Assembly (NCBI GenBank): GCA_947496605.1
Contig: CANMDF010000003.1
Location: forward strand, 372,001-436,000
Origin: an uncultured Paracoccaceae bacterium
GTDB lineage: Bacteria > Pseudomonadota > Alphaproteobacteria > Rhodobacterales > Rhodobacteraceae
DNA: 64,000 nucleotides
Direction: 5' to 3'
The notes beneath the pieces were generated by a model. That model had not been told where the DNA came from, did no database searches, and was given only the letters and a program-made list of their open reading frames with translations. The position numbers and the translations under genes were made by a program. Numbering within the stretch: position 1 is the stretch's first letter; every line of letters begins with the position of its first letter. Below are positions 1 through 8,653 of the stretch, in pieces.

Positions 1-1
1 T

Positions 2-373
2 CTTTCATCAACATCTGGCCTCTTTGGCGCACCATTTCGCGCACCTTATGCTGCTGCGAAGTGGGCCGTGATAGGCTTTACCAAGACTATCGCAACTGAA
101 CTTGGGCCCTACGGCATCCGGTGCAACGCGATTTGCCCTGGTGCGGTCAGCGGTGATCGCATGGACCGCGTCCTTGCCGCCGAGGCCCATGCGCGGGGCG
201 TTTCACCTGACGAAGTCTACATGGACTATGCGTCCGGCAGTTCCCTGCGTCGCTTTGCAGAGCCTGAGGAAATTGCCCAGCTTTGCTTGTATCTTTCATC
301 CGATGCAGCGAAATTCGTATCCGGTCAGGCGATTGCGGTGGATGGCAATACTGAGACATATCACTCAATCTGA
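2..373 (+). CDS. Short-chain dehydrogenase/reductase, 3' part only
   Basis: This is the C-terminal part of a classical SDR oxidoreductase; the frame is open from base 2, so the start and the Rossmann nucleotide-binding glycine motif lie outside the window. The active-site YxxxK is visible as YAAAK around bases 47-61. It is followed by the usual NAICPGAV segment (the PG motif after the catalytic helix) and the C-terminal VSGQAIAVDGN motif that ends most members of the FabG-like branch. The substrate cannot be read from this fragment. The next gene on the same strand starts 88 bases downstream. I am sure of the family and unsure of the reaction. Confidence 0.9.
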   Translation, partial: LSSTSGLFGAPFRAPYAAAKWAVIGFTKTIATELGPYGIRCNAICPGAVSGDRMDRVLAAEAHARGVSPDEVYMDYASGSSLRRFAEPEEIAQLCLYLSSDAAKFVSGQAIAVDGNTETYHSI

Positions 374-461
374 AGCCCCTCACGATACTACGATTTGCAT
401 CTTGCGGCTGTACGCCCTATAAGCTTTTGAAAAATATAAACAAACACTTGAGCGGTTTCAC

Positions 462-953
462 ATGACTAACGCAATCACCTCGCTTTGGCGGGATTTTATC
501 CGTCTATTCTTCCAGCGGCCCAAGCGGCTGCAGGTCGCGGCGCTGTGCTATCGCGGCAAAGGCCGCGACATGGAAGTGCTGTTGGTCACAAGCCGCGACA
601 CAGGCCGTTGGATCATCCCAAAGGGCTGGCCCATTTCTGGCCTGAAAACATCAGAAGCCGCCCTTCAAGAAGCTTGGGAAGAAGCAGGCGTGCGCAATAG
701 CAAAGCGCCGCAGGACCCTATCGGGACGTATACCTACGACAAGGTGATGCGCGCTGGACTGCCGGTTCCGGTTGAGACGTTGGTGTTCCCTGTCGATGTC
801 CAAGACTTATCTACTGAATTCCCCGAAGCAAGCGAGCGTGAGCGTAAATGGATGTCCCCCGAAGCAGCAGCTGACCTTGTGAAAGAGGGAGAGTTGAAGG
901 AAATTCTGCGCCGGATGACCAATCTTTTTCCGAAAAACGTGCAACACAGTTGA
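462..953 (+). CDS. NUDIX hydrolase, diphosphoinositol-polyphosphate type
   Basis: A 163-residue NUDIX hydrolase. The core runs from about residue 24 to 150. The Nudix box sits at residues 55-77, reading G-W-P-I-S-G...QEAWEEAGV; it keeps the EAxEEAG metal-binding helix and is preceded by the IPKGWP motif typical of the DIPP-like subgroup that cleaves diphosphoinositol polyphosphates or dinucleoside polyphosphates. The strict REUxEE arginine is replaced by glutamine (QEAWEE). Residues 1-22 are an extra basic, partly hydrophobic N-terminal extension. The protein is expected in the cytoplasm. No strong ribosome-binding site is visible before the ATG. The natural substrate is not inferable. Confidence 0.88.
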   Translation: MTNAITSLWRDFIRLFFQRPKRLQVAALCYRGKGRDMEVLLVTSRDTGRWIIPKGWPISGLKTSEAALQEAWEEAGVRNSKAPQDPIGTYTYDKVMRAGLPVPVETLVFPVDVQDLSTEFPEASERERKWMSPEAAADLVKEGELKEILRRMTNLFPKNVQHS

Positions 954-1008
954 TTTCTGCGTCATTTCGCCGCTAGTCCTGTGAGGAATACTCCGGGGAG
1001 GGGCAATA

Positions 1009-2496
1009 ATGACGAATATGAACGAGGGTGACCCGCGCCACCTCGACACTTTGGACCGCGATCTCGCGCGTTATTCCAACCTTGAATTAGCCACGAACTA
1101 TGTGTCCCGTCCGCTGATCGGCCTGGGCATATCGCTCTTGTTCGTCATTGTTGCAGGGCTCGCTGCTGCCTTGTTCTTTGGACAGGCGAACAATTCTTTC
1201 ATCGTGATCATGGCCGCCTGTTTGGGTGCCTATATGGCGCTGAACATCGGCGCCAATGACGTGGCCAATAACATGGGCCCTGCGGTGGGTGCGAATGCGC
1301 TAACCATGGGTGGTGCGATTGCGATTGCTGTCGTTTTTGAAAGCGCGGGTGCACTGATTGCTGGTGGTGATGTTGTTTCAACCATCGCCAAAGGCATTAT
1401 CGCCCCTGAAAGCATGGGCAACGCGACGACCTTTATCTGGGCGATGATGTCGGCCCTGTTGGCTGCTGCGTTCTGGGTGAACCTTGCCACTTGGGTGGGC
1501 GCGCCCGTATCCACGACCCATTCGGTCGTGGGTGGTGTGATGGGGGCTGGCATTGCGGCCGCCGGATTTGCGGCTGTGAACTGGCCCACGATGGGTGCGA
1601 TTGCCGCGAGTTGGGTAATCTCGCCTTTCTTGGGTGGTTTGATTGCCGCAGGCTTCCTTTGGCTGATCAAATCGCGGATCATCTATCAGGACGACAAGAT
1701 CGCGGCTGCCCGCAAGTGGGTGCCAATCTTGGTTGGCATCATGGGCGGCACTTTCGCTGCCTATTTGGCGCTGAAAGGCCTTAAGAAAATCATCAAGATC
1801 GACCTGCCAACAGCCTTGCTGATTGGCGCCATGATTGGCGCTGTAATTTGGGTTATGATGATCCCTGTTATCAAAAAACAGTCCGAGGGGCTGGAGAACC
1901 GGAACAAATCGCTAAAGGTTCTGTTTGGTATTCCGCTGGTGGTATCTGCGGCTTTGCTTAGTTTTGCGCATGGCGCGAACGACGTGGCCAATGCCGTCGG
2001 CCCGCTGGCCGCTATTGTGCAAGCGGCACAATCCGGCGACTTCCTTTCGGCATTCAGCATCCCCTTCTGGGTGATGGTGATCGGCGCTTTGGGAATTTCA
2101 TTCGGGCTGTTCCTGTTTGGGCCCAAACTGATCCGCATGGTTGGCAGCCAAATCACCAAACTAAACCCAATGCGGGCCTATTGCGTCGCTCTGTCCGCTG
2201 CGATCACTGTGATTGTCGCAAGCTGGCTAGGCCTGCCAGTGAGCTCTACTCACATCGCCGTTGGTGGTGTGTTTGGCGTGGGCTTCTTCCGCGAATGGGA
2301 CGCTGAACGGCGCATCAAGAAAGCCCGCTTGGAAATGCCAAACCGCACGATCTACGCACCAGAAGAACGTCGGCGCCGCAAATTAGTCCGCAGGTCGCAC
2401 TTTATGACGATCATTGCAGCATGGGTGATCACGGTGCCGGCAGCCGCAATCCTTTCGGCATGCTTCTTTTTCGCGATGAGCGTGACATTCAGCTAA
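1009..2496 (+). CDS. pit: PiT-family inorganic phosphate transporter
   Basis: A 495-residue inner-membrane permease of the PiT family (PF01384), which carries phosphate as a metal-phosphate complex with proton or sodium. Both halves of the internally duplicated fold show the signature: GANDVANNMGPAVGA at about residues 81-95 and HGANDVANAVGPLAA at about 321-335. The helices between them are rich in Gly, Ala and Ile, and there is a basic cytoplasmic stretch near residues 430-465. The ATG is preceded by a strong GGGGAGGGG ribosome-binding site. The gene stands alone; a symmetric terminator follows directly. No PhoU-like pit accessory gene is next to it and no Pho box was recognised. Confidence 0.95.
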   Translation: MTNMNEGDPRHLDTLDRDLARYSNLELATNYVSRPLIGLGISLLFVIVAGLAAALFFGQANNSFIVIMAACLGAYMALNIGANDVANNMGPAVGANALTMGGAIAIAVVFESAGALIAGGDVVSTIAKGIIAPESMGNATTFIWAMMSALLAAAFWVNLATWVGAPVSTTHSVVGGVMGAGIAAAGFAAVNWPTMGAIAASWVISPFLGGLIAAGFLWLIKSRIIYQDDKIAAARKWVPILVGIMGGTFAAYLALKGLKKIIKIDLPTALLIGAMIGAVIWVMMIPVIKKQSEGLENRNKSLKVLFGIPLVVSAALLSFAHGANDVANAVGPLAAIVQAAQSGDFLSAFSIPFWVMVIGALGISFGLFLFGPKLIRMVGSQITKLNPMRAYCVALSAAITVIVASWLGLPVSSTHIAVGGVFGVGFFREWDAERRIKKARLEMPNRTIYAPEERRRRKLVRRSHFMTIIAAWVITVPAAAILSACFFFAMSVTFS

Positions 2497-2516
2497 AATG
2501 AAGCCGCTAAAAACAA

Positions 2517-2542
2517 AAGGCCCCGATTTTCGTCGGGGCCTT
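2517..2542. terminator. Bidirectional rho-independent terminator between pit and chrR
   Basis: A perfect 10-bp stem (AAGGCCCCGA paired with TCGGGGCCTT) and a 6-base loop lie between the convergent pit and chrR genes. The flanks are A-rich on the left and contain T on the right, so the hairpin can serve both strands. Confidence 0.85.
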
Positions 2543-2567
2543 CTGCGTTTCGTGTGAGTGGTTTTCT

Positions 2568-3230
2568 TTAGATACCGATAAAGCGCTGCGCGATCCGTGG
2601 GACAAGACCATTAAAACGCAACGGCGCATCGGTAGCGGCAAGGCAAATGCAGTCCATGCCGTCTTCTGCAACCGGTGTGTGGTGCAAATCTTCGTTAGCA
2701 ACTTCGACGTCACCGGCGCCAAAGCGATCTTCTTCGTCTGTGAACGCGCCCTGCAACACAAGTGTTAGCTCTGTTCCACGGTGCCCGTGGTCAGGTACAG
2801 CAGTGCCAGCAGGGATTCGCAACAAACGGACACTCGCGTCCTTTGACGTGTTCAAAACCAGCTGGCTTACGCCCCCGCCGACCTTGCGCCACTTAAGACT
2901 ATCTATGTCGCCATTCACGTAGTCCTGCAAAGGGCCCGGAAAAACACTGTTCTTTGTGCGAACCGGTCCCGTCGTCGGCGCACCCGTCCCCGCTTCAATC
3001 ATCGCCAGTGTCGCAGCCAACGCATCTTCGGCAATGTCGACAGGTTCCGCATCCAGCATCACTTCGCCGCCCACAGCCTCATACTCAACGAGTGCGGCGC
3101 GACAATCGTCACACATCGAAATATGCGTCGCAACCACGAGGTTAAATGCTTCCGGCAAAGTGCCTGCTGCATAACCCATCAATAGTGGCTCGGTCAGGTG
3201 GTGTTTAATCTGTTTCATATCGTTCATCAT
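2568..3230 (-). CDS. chrR: ChrR-family zinc anti-sigma factor (cupin)
   Basis: A 220-residue anti-sigma factor of the ChrR family, which holds the sigma factor RpoE inactive until singlet oxygen or related lipid damage triggers its release. The N-terminal zinc-binding anti-sigma domain shows the expected ligands: His at 10/11, His36, Cys40 and Cys43 (the HxxxCxxC motif reads HISMCDDC). A cupin domain follows at about residues 110-210, with H-x-H and Glu residues in the DHGHRGTELTLVL motif and a second His pair near DLHHTP. The start ATG overlaps the rpoE stop codon by four bases (ATGA), so the two are translationally coupled, as in Rhodobacter sphaeroides. Confidence 0.93.
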   Translation of the reverse strand: MMNDMKQIKHHLTEPLLMGYAAGTLPEAFNLVVATHISMCDDCRAALVEYEAVGGEVMLDAEPVDIAEDALAATLAMIEAGTGAPTTGPVRTKNSVFPGPLQDYVNGDIDSLKWRKVGGGVSQLVLNTSKDASVRLLRIPAGTAVPDHGHRGTELTLVLQGAFTDEEDRFGAGDVEVANEDLHHTPVAEDGMDCICLAATDAPLRFNGLVPRIAQRFIGI

Positions 3231-3751
3231 TTCATTGCGTGGCGTAGTCTATCTAACGCCAACCTAATCCGCGATTTGATCGTACCCAGCGGCAATCCCG
3301 TCTCTGCGGCAATTTGACTGTGGCTCAGCTCGCCAAAGTAGGCGCGCTCGATCAGTTGTCTTTGTTCTGCGGGTAATGTGGCCAAGGCCTGCCCGAGTTG
3401 TGCTGTTTCTTGCTGAAGACCAATAGCATCGGCCTGATCAGGCTCTGCTTCTGGTCCCCAAGTGAGGTCTTCTGGTTCAGGCCGGCGCTGTTTGCGCAGA
3501 ATGTCGATCTTGCGGTTTCGGGCGATTGTGAAAATCCAGGTGGATACACTTGCCTTCGCAGGGTCGAACATATGGGCCTTATTCCAAAGGGTCGCCATGA
3601 CCTCCTGTGTGCATTCTTCTGCCAGATCCGGGCTGGCCCCCGATTTCATCAAAAACGACTTCACACGCGGTGCAAAATAGCCAAAAAGTTCCGCAAACGC
3701 CTTGCGGTCCTTGTCATCGCGCACCGCATTAACCTGAACGACCCAGGCCAT
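3227..3751 (-). CDS. rpoE: ECF sigma factor RpoE (group controlled by ChrR)
   Basis: An ECF sigma factor of the RpoE/ChrR group. Region 2 carries FLMKSGASPDLAEECTQEV and the WIFTIARNRKIDILRK helix; region 4 carries LIERAYFGELSHSQIAAETG and GTIKSRIRLALDRLR. The open frame reaches 4099, but the promoter described at 3889-3917 would place the transcript start near 3882. This excludes the upstream Met codons, including the one at 3883. I chose the ATG at 3751 (174 residues), preceded by GGAAG at a rather long 14 bases. A TTG about 12 codons upstream, with GGGA before it, is a real alternative. In known relatives this regulon answers singlet oxygen. Confidence 0.92.
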   Translation of the reverse strand: MAWVVQVNAVRDDKDRKAFAELFGYFAPRVKSFLMKSGASPDLAEECTQEVMATLWNKAHMFDPAKASVSTWIFTIARNRKIDILRKQRRPEPEDLTWGPEAEPDQADAIGLQQETAQLGQALATLPAEQRQLIERAYFGELSHSQIAAETGLPLGTIKSRIRLALDRLRHAMK

Positions 3752-3888
3752 GCGTTTTGCCGTTGCTTCCGTATTCAACTGTTTTATTCCCGTTCCGCGC
3801 ACGCGTTTTGTATGTCCGTCATCATAGCCAGCTATGACATGCGGCACATCCGCTTTCGTGAGGGCGTTAGGTTCCGTCAACATATAAG

Positions 3889-3917
3889 TGTTACGATGCT
3901 GTTTCGCATTTGGATCA
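3889..3917 (-). promoter_or_regulatory. Predicted RpoE-dependent promoter of rpoE-chrR
   Basis: On the minus strand TGATCC (3917-3912), then 18 bases, then TAACA (3893-3889). This agrees with the -35 TGATCC and -10 TAAnA spacing known for RpoE targets in Rhodobacter sphaeroides. It implies autoregulation and a leader of roughly 130 bases before the chosen rpoE start. Confidence 0.8.
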
Positions 3918-3938
3918 CTTCGCCTGTGCTTTTTCTTG

Positions 3939-3967
3939 TGATCCATGTAACTATTGGATGCGTAACA
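3939..3967 (+). promoter_or_regulatory. Predicted RpoE-dependent promoter of the flavin oxidoreductase operon
   Basis: On the plus strand TGATCC (3939-3944), exactly 18 bases, then TAACA (3963-3967), the same elements and spacing as the divergent rpoE promoter 22 bases away. The expected start lies near 3975, about 30 bases before the ATG at 4008. Confidence 0.8.
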
Positions 3968-4007
3968 ATAATAAGAAACGATCAAGAGAGACTGGAGCCC
4001 CCCTGAC

Positions 4008-5306
4008 ATGCCATTCGAGACCGGGACTGCCGTGCCCAGAAAAATTGCGGTAATTGGAGCAGGGATTTCAGGAATGGGCGCCGCGCATGCGTTGGCCAAA
4101 GACCACCGGGTTGTCTTATTTGAATCCGAAGATCGTTTAGGCGGTCACGCACGCACGCGCATGGCCGGCCCAAACCGTGATCAGGCTGTTGATACTGGCT
4201 TTATTGTCTTCAACTACGCCAACTACCCTAACCTGACGAAACTATTTGATCACCTTGATGTGCCAGTCACCAAAAGCAACATGAGCTTTGGCGCCTCGTT
4301 CAGTGGTGGTCGGCTGGAATACGGACTTGCCAGTTTGGACGCATTGTTTGCCCAACGTAGCAATATCGCCAGCCCCAAGTTTCTGCGCATGGTCCGCGAT
4401 ATTCTGAAATTCAACGCCAAAGGGCTTGAAGCCAGCCAAGACGAAACAATGACGATTGGTGAGCTGTTGAAGAAGCTGAACCTCAGCGACTATTTCCGTG
4501 ATCACTATCTGCTGCCCTTCTCAGGTGCGATTTGGTCGACCCCAAAGGAAAAAATCCTTGATTTCCCCGCCTATGCGATGATGCGCTTTTTCGACAATCA
4601 TGCGTTGCTAGGCGCTACCGGTCAGCACCAGTGGTACACGGTAGACGGCGGTTCACAAGAATACGTCAGTCGCCTTGGGGCAGACATGATGCAACGTGGC
4701 ATCGATATTCGCCTTGGTGCACCCATTGATGCTGTGCGCCGCACGCTAACTGGTGCAGAGGTGAAGTCGCATGGTGCTGAGTGGGAATCTTTTGACGAAG
4801 TGATCTTTGCCACCCACTCGGACGACACATTGCGGCTGCTATCCGATGCCACGGCAGTTGAGAAATCGGTGCTTGGGGCAGTGCGCTATCAGCCGAACAA
4901 GGTGGTTCTGCATTCTGACACATCCATCATGCCCAAACGCCGTCAGGTCTGGTCGTCTTGGGTTTATTCCGAGGATGCCCAGCGTACAGATACAGAGATC
5001 AACCTGACCTACTGGATGAATTCGCTTCAGCCATGGCTGAAGGGTGACGACATGATGGTCACGCTGAACAGCAACCGCCCGATCAAAGAAGAGTTGATCT
5101 GGGATGAGGTCAACCTGCGCCACCCAGTCTACGATTTGAAAGCAATAGCAGCCCAAGAAGCCGCTGCTGCGATGAACGGATCAAACCGCACTTGGTTCTG
5201 TGGTGCTTGGATGAAGAACGGTTTCCACGAAGATGGTCTGTCCAGCGCGCTCGACGTTGTTCATGCGCTGAATGCCCGTGATCGCGTTCCTGTCGCGGCC
5301 GAGTGA
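4008..5306 (+). CDS. FAD-dependent amine-oxidase-like oxidoreductase (RpoE regulon)
   Basis: A 432-residue flavoprotein of the NAD(P)-binding Rossmann/amine-oxidase superfamily. It opens with the dinucleotide motif VIGAGISGMGAAHAL at residues 16-30 and the following ESEDRLGGHART, which binds the FAD ribose. It resembles the proteins usually annotated as FAD-dependent oxidoreductases near cyclopropane-fatty-acid synthases. Gene order here (this protein, DUF1365, MFS, DUF3833, SDR, next to rpoE-chrR) matches, as I recall it, RSP_1091 to RSP_1087 of Rhodobacter sphaeroides, a sigma-E-controlled group linked to furan fatty acid formation and to ChrR turnover. A role in oxidising membrane acyl chains is therefore inferred. 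GGAG lies about 10 bases before the ATG. Confidence 0.88.
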   Translation: MPFETGTAVPRKIAVIGAGISGMGAAHALAKDHRVVLFESEDRLGGHARTRMAGPNRDQAVDTGFIVFNYANYPNLTKLFDHLDVPVTKSNMSFGASFSGGRLEYGLASLDALFAQRSNIASPKFLRMVRDILKFNAKGLEASQDETMTIGELLKKLNLSDYFRDHYLLPFSGAIWSTPKEKILDFPAYAMMRFFDNHALLGATGQHQWYTVDGGSQEYVSRLGADMMQRGIDIRLGAPIDAVRRTLTGAEVKSHGAEWESFDEVIFATHSDDTLRLLSDATAVEKSVLGAVRYQPNKVVLHSDTSIMPKRRQVWSSWVYSEDAQRTDTEINLTYWMNSLQPWLKGDDMMVTLNSNRPIKEELIWDEVNLRHPVYDLKAIAAQEAAAAMNGSNRTWFCGAWMKNGFHEDGLSSALDVVHALNARDRVPVAAE

Positions 5307-6058
5307 CCTCCACCGTACATCATATAGCCGCCGAGACTTATCATGGGCGGCGGGGGGCAACGAAAAACGCCTTTCGCTATTCAATCGACTATGTGCTGAC
5401 GGATGCTGATGCCGACGTTGCGACCCCATCGCTCTTCTCGCGCAATGCGGGGAATCTCATGTCGTTGCAAGACAGCGATCATGGCGGTGCGCCCAAGCAA
5501 GGCAAAGGGGCCGCATGGGTGCGCGACGTCTTGGCCGTATATGATGTGACCGATGCCAAACGGATTGAACTGCTCGCCCAACCGCGGGTGTTAGGCCATG
5601 TGTTTAACCCGGTGTCCTTCTGGCTATGCTACAGTGCCGATGATGCGCTGACGACTGTGATAGCAGAGGTCACCAACACATTCGGTGATCGCCACTCATA
5701 TCTGTGTCGCCACGAAGATGGCCGCGTCATCACCAAAGATGAAACACTGTCGGCACAAAAGCTGATGCATGTCTCGCCATTCCAACCTATCGAGGGTGGC
5801 TACACCTTTCGCTTTGATATTCAGCCTGACCGCATCGGCATTTGGATCGACTATTCCCGCGGCAACGGCGGGCTGATCGCCACGCTGACGGGCCTACGCA
5901 AACCCATCACCAACGCATCCATTCTCAAGGCGGCGCTGCGGCGTCCCTTTGGGTCGCGGCGCGTGCTTACGTTGATCCATTGGCAGGCAATCAAGCTGTG
6001 GTGGAAAGGCGCGACATTTCGGTCGCAACCGGAACCACCGAGCGAAGAGGTCAGCTGA
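5303..6058 (+). CDS. DUF1365 family protein (RpoE regulon)
   Basis: A 251-residue DUF1365 protein. It starts with GTG overlapping the stop of the flavoprotein by four bases (GTGA), and its own TGA overlaps the next ATG, so translation is coupled on both sides. Family features visible are YHGRRG near the N-terminus, the conserved GHVFNPVSFWLCY block (about residues 97-109) and the VTNTFGDRHSYL block (about 123-134). DUF1365 genes accompany flavin oxidoreductases and fatty-acid-modifying methyltransferases in many bacteria; a part in fatty acid modification is inferred from this partnership. No signal peptide or membrane helix is evident. Confidence 0.9.
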   Translation: MTSTVHHIAAETYHGRRGATKNAFRYSIDYVLTDADADVATPSLFSRNAGNLMSLQDSDHGGAPKQGKGAAWVRDVLAVYDVTDAKRIELLAQPRVLGHVFNPVSFWLCYSADDALTTVIAEVTNTFGDRHSYLCRHEDGRVITKDETLSAQKLMHVSPFQPIEGGYTFRFDIQPDRIGIWIDYSRGNGGLIATLTGLRKPITNASILKAALRRPFGSRRVLTLIHWQAIKLWWKGATFRSQPEPPSEEVS

Positions 6059-7284
6059 TGAAAGCCCTGTCCGATCGGCTACCCGCATACTCGGTCTTTG
6101 CGGCCGTGTTGGCCGGTGCTGGCCTGCCCATCTATATCTACGCACCCAAGTACTACGCCGACACCTTCGGCGTCAGCCTAGGTGCTCTAGGTGCGCTTCT
6201 GTTCGCCATGCGCTTGTTCGATATGATCCAAGACCCTGTTTTGGGGTGGATCAGTGAACGGCTGACAACATCCAAGAAACTGGTGATCACGCTCACAGCA
6301 GTCGTCATGGCCCTTTCCATGATCGGGCTTTTCGCCGTCGCCCCACCTATCGATCCGCTCTGGTGGTTCGGGATCACAGTGACAGGCCTGTTCACCGCGT
6401 TCAGCTTTCTATCCATCAACTTCTACGCCCAAGGCGTTAGCAAAGCTGGCAAAGACCCCCAAGGGCATGTGCGGCTGGCCGCATGGCGCGAAAGCGGGGC
6501 ATTGCTGGGGGTTTGCATCGCTGCTGTGATTCCGACCGTCTTAATCGGGGTCGTTGCCAGTCCCTTTGCGGCCTTCGCCTATGGATTTGCAGCACTCACA
6601 TTGATCGCCGCGTACTTCATGTGGCCCGAATGGAAAGGCCGTGTGAACGCCGAGCCTTCGCAGATCAGTGAAATCATCCGCGACAATACAGCGCGGAAGC
6701 TACTCATCTTGGCACTGGTCAACGCCACGCCATTGGCGGTCTCTTCCACGCTTTTCCTGTTCTACGTGGAAAGCAAATTGGGGGCGGTCGGCTGGGAAGG
6801 TGCGCTCTTAGTCCTGTTTTTCTTGGCCGCAGCGATATCTTCGCCGATTTGGTCAGCATTCGCGCGGCGCTTTGGACCCAAGCCTGTTTTGCTTTGCGCG
6901 ATGATCCTCGCTGTCGCCTCATTTGGCTATACGCTGACTTTATCACCCGGCGATGTGATCCCTTTTGCGATCATATGCGTATTAAGTGGAGCGACCATCG
7001 GGGCAGACCTTACTTTGCTGCCTGCGATGTTTGCGAAACGTATGGCTGCCATCTCGCCCAATGGCGGACAGGGATTTGGACTTTGGAATTTGGTGAACAA
7101 GTTCACGCTTGCTTTCGCCGCGGTGGTTTTGCTGCCGTTACTTGAACGATCTGGCTTTCAGGCGGGGGCAACCGATTTGCCTGCCGAGGCCATCACCATG
7201 CTGACGGTGCTTTACGCACTTGTGCCGTCGCTTTTGAAACTTTTGGCCATCGGCTTGCTGATCGCCACGAAACTTGAGGACTAA
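6058..7284 (+). CDS. MFS transporter of the GPH/MFS_2 type (RpoE regulon)
   Basis: A 408-residue membrane transporter with about 12 predicted helices. The open frame extends upstream into the DUF1365 gene, but the ATG at 6058 forms an ATGA overlap with the previous stop and gives a normal MFS_2 N-terminus. The loop after helix 2 reads FDMIQDPVLGWISERL, which corresponds to the D-P-x-x-G-x-x-S/D-R loop of glycoside-pentoside-hexuronide cation symporters. The substrate is unknown; in this operon a lipid or lipid precursor is possible but not shown. It is the third of five co-oriented genes. Confidence 0.85.
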   Translation: MKALSDRLPAYSVFAAVLAGAGLPIYIYAPKYYADTFGVSLGALGALLFAMRLFDMIQDPVLGWISERLTTSKKLVITLTAVVMALSMIGLFAVAPPIDPLWWFGITVTGLFTAFSFLSINFYAQGVSKAGKDPQGHVRLAAWRESGALLGVCIAAVIPTVLIGVVASPFAAFAYGFAALTLIAAYFMWPEWKGRVNAEPSQISEIIRDNTARKLLILALVNATPLAVSSTLFLFYVESKLGAVGWEGALLVLFFLAAAISSPIWSAFARRFGPKPVLLCAMILAVASFGYTLTLSPGDVIPFAIICVLSGATIGADLTLLPAMFAKRMAAISPNGGQGFGLWNLVNKFTLAFAAVVLLPLLERSGFQAGATDLPAEAITMLTVLYALVPSLLKLLAIGLLIATKLED

Positions 7285-7287
7285 ACG

Positions 7288-7860
7288 ATGTCGTTTGTGA
7301 CCTACATTCTGATCGGCGCGGTTTTGATGGCCGTGGCAGTGTTCTTGAAAGAACGCTACGTGTCCTTCTGGGCGCAAAAGTCGGACGACTACGCGGACGG
7401 TCCGATTTTCGACATCCGCGAGCGGTTTAACGGACCCATCGAATGCGAGGGTGTGATTTACGGCCCAACAGGCAAAGTATCATCGCGCTTCGTGGCTGAT
7501 TTTGAAGCGTCATGGAACGGCAATGTCGGCACGATGAAAGAAGTCTTCCACTATGATAGCGGTCAGGTACAGCACCGTGAATGGACGCTAACTCTGGGCA
7601 ATGACGGCAGGATCAAAGCCGAGGCGCCTGATGTTGTGGGTGCTGGGACGGGCGAACAAAAAGGCTCTGCCGTCCTGCTGAACTATCGCATCAAACTGAC
7701 CGAGGAAGCAGGCGGCCATGCCTTGGATGTGACCGATTGGATGTATCTGATGTCCAACGGTAACATCATGAACCGCAGCCAGTTCCGCAAGTTTGGCATT
7801 AAGGTGGCTGAATTGGTTGCAACGATGCGCCCCAAAGACAAAGCCTACGCAGGAGAATAA
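7288..7860 (+). CDS. DUF3833 family protein (RpoE regulon)
   Basis: A 190-residue protein matching DUF3833. It begins with a hydrophobic N-terminal helix (residues 3-20) that could be a signal anchor; many relatives are lipoproteins, but no lipobox cysteine is present. The body has the alternating charged beta-strand pattern of the family, with the conserved DVTDWMYLM and NRSQFRKFGIKVAEL segments near the C-terminus. The gene starts three bases after the MFS stop. The function is unknown; conserved company with DUF1365 and the flavin oxidoreductase suggests a shared envelope or lipid task. Confidence 0.85.
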   Translation: MSFVTYILIGAVLMAVAVFLKERYVSFWAQKSDDYADGPIFDIRERFNGPIECEGVIYGPTGKVSSRFVADFEASWNGNVGTMKEVFHYDSGQVQHREWTLTLGNDGRIKAEAPDVVGAGTGEQKGSAVLLNYRIKLTEEAGGHALDVTDWMYLMSNGNIMNRSQFRKFGIKVAELVATMRPKDKAYAGE

Positions 7861-7863
7861 CGC

Positions 7864-8601
7864 GTGAAAGATTGGCAAGGAAAACGGTATTGGCTTGTTG
7901 GCGCGAGCGAAGGATTGGGACGCGAAGTCGCCTTTAGTCTATCCCGTGCGGGGGCCGAAGTGGTCGTCTCTGCCAGATCAGAAGACCGGCTTAAGGACCT
8001 TGTCGCAGAACTGCCCGGAAAAGCATCCTACATTGCTGTCGATGTGGCTGACCGCACAGCCGTCGAGGCCGCCGCAAAAGAAGCGGGCGATATTGACGGC
8101 GTTGTCTACCTTGCAGGCGTCTATTGGCCCATGAAAGCGCAAGAATGGGACAATGAAAAAGCGGACATGATGGGCGAGGTGAACTTCCTCGGCGCATCTC
8201 GCGTCGTGGGGTCAGTGATCAAAGACATGGTTGCCAAGAACGCGGGTCACATCGTGCTTGTCGGCTCGCTGTCGGGTTTCCGTGGTTTGCCAGGTGCGAT
8301 AGGTTACTGTTCGTCCAAGGCAGGCATGATGTCACTAGCCGAATCCATGCAGGCCGATCTACGCACATCACCAATCGAGGTGCAGCTGATCAATCCCGGT
8401 TTTATCAAGACCCGGCTGACCGAAAAGAACGACTTCAACATGCCGTTCATTATGTCCCCCGAGGATGCGGCGAAAGAAGTGTTTGAGCATATGAACACCG
8501 ACAATTTCAAGAAAAGCTTCCCGATTTTTTTCTCATGGATCTTCCGGCTATCACAGTTCATGCCCGACTGGATGTACTACCGCCTGTTTGGGGCGAAATA
8601 G
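7864..8601 (+). CDS. Short-chain dehydrogenase, last gene of the RpoE-type operon
   Basis: A 245-residue SDR beginning at GTG three bases after the DUF3833 stop; AGGAGAATAACGC just upstream provides the ribosome-binding site. The cofactor motif is VGASEGLGREVA (variant TGxxxGxG with Val for Thr) near residues 12-23. The catalytic Ser is in the SLSG segment and the YxxxK is YCSSK. The C-terminal 30 residues end in a hydrophobic-basic stretch (FSWIFRLSQFMPDWMYYRLF), which may attach the protein to the membrane. The substrate is unknown; oxidation or reduction of a lipid-derived carbonyl would fit the operon. Confidence 0.88.
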   Translation: MKDWQGKRYWLVGASEGLGREVAFSLSRAGAEVVVSARSEDRLKDLVAELPGKASYIAVDVADRTAVEAAAKEAGDIDGVVYLAGVYWPMKAQEWDNEKADMMGEVNFLGASRVVGSVIKDMVAKNAGHIVLVGSLSGFRGLPGAIGYCSSKAGMMSLAESMQADLRTSPIEVQLINPGFIKTRLTEKNDFNMPFIMSPEDAAKEVFEHMNTDNFKKSFPIFFSWIFRLSQFMPDWMYYRLFGAK

Positions 8602-8653
8602 CCCTCTTCATCTTGGCCAAAAAACTCCCGCCGGAGGCTCCTGCCCGCGCCAC

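Noticed and set aside
3884..4099. Extended N-terminus of the RpoE open frame
   Set aside because: It would cover the predicted promoter and the divergent gene's start; the extra residues look unlike sigma factors.
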